NCBI GenBank assembly: GCA_964520785.1
Contig: CAZFQG010000213.1
Coordinates: 1-10,146 of the forward strand
Direction: 5' to 3'
DNA length: 10,146 bases
Source of the DNA: CAZFQG01 sp964520785
GTDB taxonomy: Bacteria > Planctomycetota > Planctomycetia > Pirellulales > Thermoguttaceae
Each line of letters begins with the position of its first letter. The stretch's first letter is position 1. This document shows positions 6,788 through 10,146 of the stretch, in pieces. The position numbers were made by a program, and so were the translations under genes. The notes below the pieces were generated by a model. That model worked only from the letters and a program-made list of their open reading frames with translations. It was not told the origin of the DNA and made no database searches.

Positions 6788-8146
6788 TCACCGACGCCCC
6801 GGGGATTCTCTCTTTCTTCCCATATACCGCGCGATCAACAGCGCCATCTCCAGGGACTGCTCGTAGTTCAACCGGGGATCGACGTCGGTAAGATAGGCCC
6901 TGGCGAGGTCCGCCTCGACCAACCCTCTTGCGCCACCGATGCATTCGGTAACGTCGTCGCCGGTCAGTTCGAAGTGGACTCCACCCAGATTGGAGCCGAT
7001 CCGCGCGTGAATCTCGAAGGCGCGCGTCAGTTCGGCCAGGATGTCCTCGAAGTCGCGGGTCTTCAGGCCGCTTCGGGTCTGGATCGTGTTTCCATGCATG
7101 GGATCACATACCCAAAGCACATTCTTCCTTTCCCGTTGGATCGCTTCAATCAATTCGGGGAGATGCGTCTCGATGCGCCGCGCCCCGAAACGGTGGATGA
7201 AGGTGAGCCTGCCCGGCTCGTTGTCCGGGTTCAGGACGCCGGCGAGGGCGAGGAGTTCTTCGGCGGTGCAATCCGGTCCGATCTTGACGCCGATGGGGTT
7301 CGCGATTCCCCGGAAGAACTCGACGTGCGCCCCCTCGAGCGACCGGGTGCGGTCGCCGATCCACGGGAAATGGGTGTGCAGGTTATACCAACCGCTCCGG
7401 CGGGGCACCTTCCGCGTTTGAGCCGCTTCATATGACAGCAGGAGCCCCTCGTGACTGGTGAAGAACTCCACGCGGCTGAGTTCCCCCATGGATCGGCCGG
7501 CGACCGCTTCGAGAAACGAAATCGCCTCGCCGACGGCGCCGACGATCCGTTGATACTGTGAGGACATCTTCGCGTGGCTGACGAACGCGAGGTCCCACAG
7601 TTCGGGGTGCCGCAGATCGGCGAATCCGCCGTCGATCAGGCCGCGGATGAAGTTGAGCGTCATCGCCGAATGCTCGTACGCGCGAAGCATCAATTGCGGA
7701 TCCGGCGTCCGCTCCTCCAAGGAGAATCCTCTGCGGTTGACCAGTTGGCCGCGGTAACTCGGAAGGGTCACCCCGTCGCGGGTTTCCGACGGTGACGACC
7801 GGGGCTTGGCATATTGCCCCGCGAAACGGCCGACACGGACAACCGGCTTCTTGCTTCCGTAGAGCATGACGATACTCATCTTGAGCAGGATCTTCAACTT
7901 TCCGGCGATCCGGTCGGGACGGCAATCCTCGAAACTCTCAGCGCAGTCGCCTCCCTGAACGAGAAAACGCCGCCCTTCGGCGGCGTCGGCCAGGTGCGAC
8001 TTGAGCGTCTCCACTTCCCAACTGGTCACCAGAGGGGGAAGCTGCGAAAGCTGCTTCAATACGGCCGTACAGGCCTGGGGGTCAGGGTAGTCGACATGCT
8101 GGGCGACCGGCTTTTTCTGCCACGAATGGGGGTGCCAATTGTTCAT
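6788..8146 (-). CDS. Class II 3-deoxy-7-phosphoheptulonate (DAHP) synthase
   Basis: The enzyme condenses phosphoenolpyruvate with erythrose 4-phosphate, the first step of the shikimate pathway to aromatic amino acids. The 452-residue protein carries the class II signatures: QGGDCAESF (64-72), RVGRFAGQYAKPRS (104-117), SYRGQLVN (130-137), TSHEGLLLSYE (230-240), WYNLHTHFPWIGDRTR (253-268) and WVCDPMHGNT (345-354). The expected metal ligands are C68, H351, E393 and D423, by analogy with the M. tuberculosis enzyme (AroG). The start is the ATG at 8146, giving MNNWHPHSW, where the family normally begins; a TTG seven codons upstream is open but less likely. There is no recognisable Shine-Dalgarno before the ATG. 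It has the short N-terminus of most bacterial class II enzymes, without the extension seen in M. tuberculosis, so feedback control of that type may be absent. It is convergent with the lpdA-like gene (41 bp between stops) and shows no linked aro or trp gene. Confidence 0.96.
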   Translation of the reverse strand: MNNWHPHSWQKKPVAQHVDYPDPQACTAVLKQLSQLPPLVTSWEVETLKSHLADAAEGRRFLVQGGDCAESFEDCRPDRIAGKLKILLKMSIVMLYGSKKPVVRVGRFAGQYAKPRSSPSETRDGVTLPSYRGQLVNRRGFSLEERTPDPQLMLRAYEHSAMTLNFIRGLIDGGFADLRHPELWDLAFVSHAKMSSQYQRIVGAVGEAISFLEAVAGRSMGELSRVEFFTSHEGLLLSYEAAQTRKVPRRSGWYNLHTHFPWIGDRTRSLEGAHVEFFRGIANPIGVKIGPDCTAEELLALAGVLNPDNEPGRLTFIHRFGARRIETHLPELIEAIQRERKNVLWVCDPMHGNTIQTRSGLKTRDFEDILAELTRAFEIHARIGSNLGGVHFELTGDDVTECIGGARGLVEADLARAYLTDVDPRLNYEQSLEMALLIARYMGRKRESPGRR

Positions 8147-8180
8147 TTGGTGGTGTTTAGGAGTCAATCAAAAGGGAGTT

Positions 8181-8189
8181 CCCCCCCCC
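8181..8189. repeat. C9 homopolymer (G9 in the DAHP synthase leader)
   Basis: Nine consecutive C on the plus strand read as G9 in the leader transcript of the minus-strand DAHP synthase gene, about 35 bases before its ATG. Runs this long are prone to polymerase slippage and to sequencing length errors. Confidence 0.6.
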
Positions 8190-8227
8190 TGGAAGAACGG
8201 CCTCCATGAGGGAGCCCGAACTGGTTC

Positions 8228-8257
8228 ATTATATGCCGGACGAGCCGAATCGCACAA
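8228..8257 (-). promoter_or_regulatory. Promoter of the DAHP synthase gene
   Basis: On the minus strand TTGTGC (8257-8252) is followed after 18 bases by a perfect TATAAT (8233-8228). This is the best sigma70-type match in the window. Transcription would start near 8221 and leave a leader of about 75 bases. The leader contains the G9 run but no clear hairpin terminator and no run of aromatic codons, so classical attenuation is not supported. Confidence 0.65.
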
Positions 8258-8276
8258 GGATTCCAATGGGGGGGGT

Positions 8277-8299
8277 GCGCGGACGTTTCGTCGCGGCGC
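8277..8299. promoter_or_regulatory. Imperfect inverted repeat between the divergent promoters
   Basis: GACG (8282-8285) and CGTC (8289-8292) pair around TTT, and GCGC (8277-8280) pairs with GCGC (8296-8299) outside a small internal mismatch. It lies between the -35 boxes of the two divergent promoters, where a shared regulator could bind. The region is GC-rich and such matches arise by chance, so this is a weak call. Confidence 0.2.
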
Positions 8300-8305
8300 G
8301 CGGAG

Positions 8306-8334
8306 TTGAAGAACACCGGTGCGTCCGTTAAACT
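8306..8334 (+). promoter_or_regulatory. Promoter of the symporter gene
   Basis: TTGAAG (8306-8311) and TAAACT (8329-8334) are 17 bases apart, each matching the consensus at four positions. The predicted start near 8341 gives a leader of about 48 bases to the TTG start codon at 8389. It is oriented away from the DAHP synthase promoter, with 48 bases between the two -35 boxes. Confidence 0.45.
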
Positions 8335-8377
8335 ACTCGGTTCACCTAACCGCGTATCCATGACCCTCGGACGAGCC

Positions 8378-8381
8378 GGAG
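8378..8381 (+). promoter_or_regulatory. Shine-Dalgarno site that fixes the TTG start of the symporter
   Basis: GGAG lies seven bases before the TTG at 8389. The frame is closed by TAA at 8347-8349, and no ATG, GTG or TTG lies between that stop and 8389. This site therefore supports TTG as the real start of the symporter frame. Confidence 0.55.
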
Positions 8382-8388
8382 ATCCGTT

Positions 8389-10146
8389 TTGTCGAACTGG
8401 GACCCATTTATCTATTGTTTCATAGTCGGCGGCGTGGTGTTTCTTGCCGGCATCGTGGTGGCCGTCCGCCAGGGATATATCGATTGTTCGCCGCGCGGAC
8501 TGCGCAACCTGGCGGTTTGCGTCGTGGTGTTCGGTTTCTTCTTCTGCCTGCAGGGCTACTTGCAGTACGCCCCCATGCGAACCGCCGAGCCGGGAGAGTA
8601 CCAGGGGGGGGCCGAGTTAGTCATCCCGAAAGAGGGCCAGGTCCGCGGCCAACCAATCGACTACGCCGTCGTCATCGGCTATTTCGTCGCGATTCTGGCG
8701 GTCGGCACGTGGTTCGGCCGGCGGCAGAAAACGACGAAGGATTTCTTCTTCGGCGGCCAGCGGTTCTCCTGGTGGCTGATCGCCTTCAGCCTCATCGCCA
8801 CGACCGTTGGTTCGTACAGCTTCGTCAAATACAGCGAAGTCGGATACACGTACGGGCTGGCGAGCACGCAGACCTATCTCAACGACTGGCTATGGTTCCC
8901 CTTGGTGGTCTTCGGGTGGCTGCCAATTCTCTATTTTTCCCGCGTGACGTCGATTCCCGAGTATTTCGACCGCCGGTTCGGCCGTTCGGTGCGCGCGTGG
9001 GCCACGATTTACATCCTGATTTACCTCGTCGGGTATGTCGGCGTGAATCTCTTCACGATGGGGACCGTGCTGAACAACCTGATGGGCTGGGACGTCTGGT
9101 TGGCGGCGATCGTCGTCGCGACGGTCTCGGCCAGCTACGTGACGGTCGGGGGGCAGACCAGCGTGATCATGACGGACCTTCTCCAGGGGGTGATGTTGCT
9201 CTTGGCCGGCCTTCTGCTTCTTCTATTGGGTGTCCATTACCTGGGCGGTTTCAACGTTTTCTGGGAGAATCTCCCTCGGGAGGCGCGCCTGGCCTACGCG
9301 AATTTCAATACGAAGTCCGATTTTCCCAGCGTCGGCATTTTCTGGCAGGACGGAATCGGGAATTCGGCGATGATGTATTTTCTCAACCAGGGAATCGCGA
9401 TGCGATTCTTGGCCGCGCGGTCGCTCGCCGACGGTCGGAAGGCGGTTCTCGTGATGATCCTGGTGCTCATGCCGATCGGCGCGGTGGTCGTCGGCAGCGG
9501 TGGCTGGGTCGCCCGGGCGCTGGTGACCGCGGGTGCGCTTCCCGCCGACCTTCAGGCGAAGCAGGCATTCTACGTGGCGGCCGAGTTTTTGAGCAAGCCG
9601 GGAGTTTTCGGACTGATTCTGGCGGCGCTCACGGCCGCGCTGATGTCCACGATCGATACGCTCATCACGGCCGTTTCGGCGATTGCCGTCAACGACGTGT
9701 ACCGGCCCTATATTAATCCCGGCGCGGACGAGAGGCAATCGCTCAGGGCGGCGCGCGTGTGCGCCCTGAGCGTTACGGTAATCGGTGTACTGCTGGTGCC
9801 GGTCTTCATGAGGTTCCAGTCCATCTATTCCGCCCACGGCGCGTTCACGGCGGCCGTCACGCCGCCATTGGTCGTCGTGCTCCTGTTAAGCGTCTTCTGG
9901 CGCCGCTTCACGCGGAAGGCGGCCCTGGCGACGCTTGTCGGCGGGATGACCGCCGTCGTCATCTCCCTCTTTTATCCGCAGGTGATCGCCCCGTTCGCCC
10001 ATGGCGTGCCGATGAAGGAGTCGGACGGAACCCTGCTGGCGGGAATCACGCAGTATAAGTTCATGAGGGCGTTCTACGGTATCTGCGTGAGTTTCGCGAT
10101 CGCCGTCATCGTAACCCTGTTCACGAAACCCCAGTCGGAGGAAAAG
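8389..10146 (+). CDS. Sodium:solute symporter (SSS family), C-terminus cut by the window
   Basis: The frame from TTG 8389 stays open for 586 codons to the right edge. From about residue 90 the protein follows the sodium:solute symporter (SGLT/PutP) plan: DYAVVIGYFVAILAVGTWFG (91-110), the DFFFGGQRFSWW motif (118-129), SIPEYFDRRFG (188-198), TVGGQTSVIMTDLLQGVM (252-269), and LMSTIDTLI (418-426), whose S420/T421 fit the Na2 sodium site. About 13 core membrane segments can be counted, ending near 580. It probably imports an organic solute with sodium across the inner membrane; the substrate (sugar, amino acid, organic acid) cannot be named. The first 90 residues are an addition to the usual core, with two strong hydrophobic helices (about 8-26 and 40-58) and a polar linker. 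The TTG start is supported by GGAG at 8378 and an in-frame stop just upstream. The linker is coded across a G8 tract (8604-8611). It is divergent from the DAHP synthase gene. Confidence 0.92.
   Translation, partial: MSNWDPFIYCFIVGGVVFLAGIVVAVRQGYIDCSPRGLRNLAVCVVVFGFFFCLQGYLQYAPMRTAEPGEYQGGAELVIPKEGQVRGQPIDYAVVIGYFVAILAVGTWFGRRQKTTKDFFFGGQRFSWWLIAFSLIATTVGSYSFVKYSEVGYTYGLASTQTYLNDWLWFPLVVFGWLPILYFSRVTSIPEYFDRRFGRSVRAWATIYILIYLVGYVGVNLFTMGTVLNNLMGWDVWLAAIVVATVSASYVTVGGQTSVIMTDLLQGVMLLLAGLLLLLLGVHYLGGFNVFWENLPREARLAYANFNTKSDFPSVGIFWQDGIGNSAMMYFLNQGIAMRFLAARSLADGRKAVLVMILVLMPIGAVVVGSGGWVARALVTAGALPADLQAKQAFYVAAEFLSKPGVFGLILAALTAALMSTIDTLITAVSAIAVNDVYRPYINPGADERQSLRAARVCALSVTVIGVLLVPVFMRFQSIYSAHGAFTAAVTPPLVVVLLLSVFWRRFTRKAALATLVGGMTAVVISLFYPQVIAPFAHGVPMKESDGTLLAGITQYKFMRAFYGICVSFAIAVIVTLFTKPQSEEK
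8604..8611. repeat. G8 homopolymer inside the symporter gene
   Basis: Eight G in a row encode the end of Q72-G73-G74-A75 in the linker between the extra N-terminal helices and the symporter core. The frame is consistent on both sides as given, so the gene is intact here. A one-base slip would end or shift the product before the transport core. Confidence 0.6.

Noticed and set aside
5550..6944. 464-codon open frame on the minus strand opposite the dihydrolipoyl dehydrogenase gene
   Set aside because: Low-complexity Arg/Gly/Asp-rich translation with no domain, running across the end of one firm gene and into the end of another.
8157..8207. Possible 16-codon leader peptide (MEAVLPGGGNSLLIDS) before the DAHP synthase gene
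   Set aside because: It has no aromatic residues, no ribosome site and no terminator/antiterminator pair, so an attenuation leader is not supported.
8360..8425. 21-codon ORF from the ATG at 8360 overlapping the symporter start
   Set aside because: No ribosome site, a composition with no features, and it fits as chance overlap with the TTG-started gene.
8415..9716. 433-codon plus-strand frame overlapping the symporter gene
   Set aside because: Its translation is Arg/Gly-rich and has no membrane segments, while the neighbouring frame gives a clear SSS transporter over the same bases.

Overview
The window (about 10.1 kb, GC-rich, strong GC preference at third codon positions) carries seven protein genes of a free-living bacterium. 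The mix best fits a Planctomycetota-type genome or a close PVC relative. Evidence for this is a secreted DUF1080 (3-keto-disaccharide hydrolase-like) protein, a long ACT-domain SerA behind a class V aminotransferase, a class II DAHP synthase, an SSS symporter with an N-terminal extension, and irregular use of Shine-Dalgarno sites. The assignment is an inference from family content; no rRNA or other marker is present.

Layout. Bases 1-271 hold the end of a class V (alanine/serine-glyoxylate type) aminotransferase. A promoter-like element follows, then serA (411-2039). A 213-bp spacer with several predicted hairpins leads to metG (2253-4274). Next come a secreted DUF1080 protein (4449-5297) and, 27 bp downstream, a stand-alone dihydrolipoyl dehydrogenase-type flavoprotein (5325-6746); these two look like one operon. 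A class II DAHP synthase lies on the minus strand (6788-8146), its stop 41 bp from that of the flavoprotein gene. A 242-bp divergent spacer with one promoter in each direction separates it from a TTG-started sodium:solute symporter gene (8389 to the window edge). No single ORF prediction started at ATG shows the symporter; it was read directly from the sequence.

How the genes fit together. The left half is amino-acid supply and charging: an aminotransferase that may serve the transamination step after SerA, SerA itself, and methionyl-tRNA synthetase. The DAHP synthase opens the shikimate pathway. The DUF1080 protein and the symporter suggest sugar-derivative breakdown and uptake, but no shared regulation with the other genes can be seen.

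I found no mobile element, CRISPR array, tRNA or rRNA, and no clear new defence or biosynthetic system. The points most worth a second look are the hairpin-rich serA-metG spacer, the tandem signal-peptide starts of the DUF1080 gene, the two-helix N-terminal extension and TTG start of the symporter, and a cluster of poly-G/C tracts around the divergent promoters.
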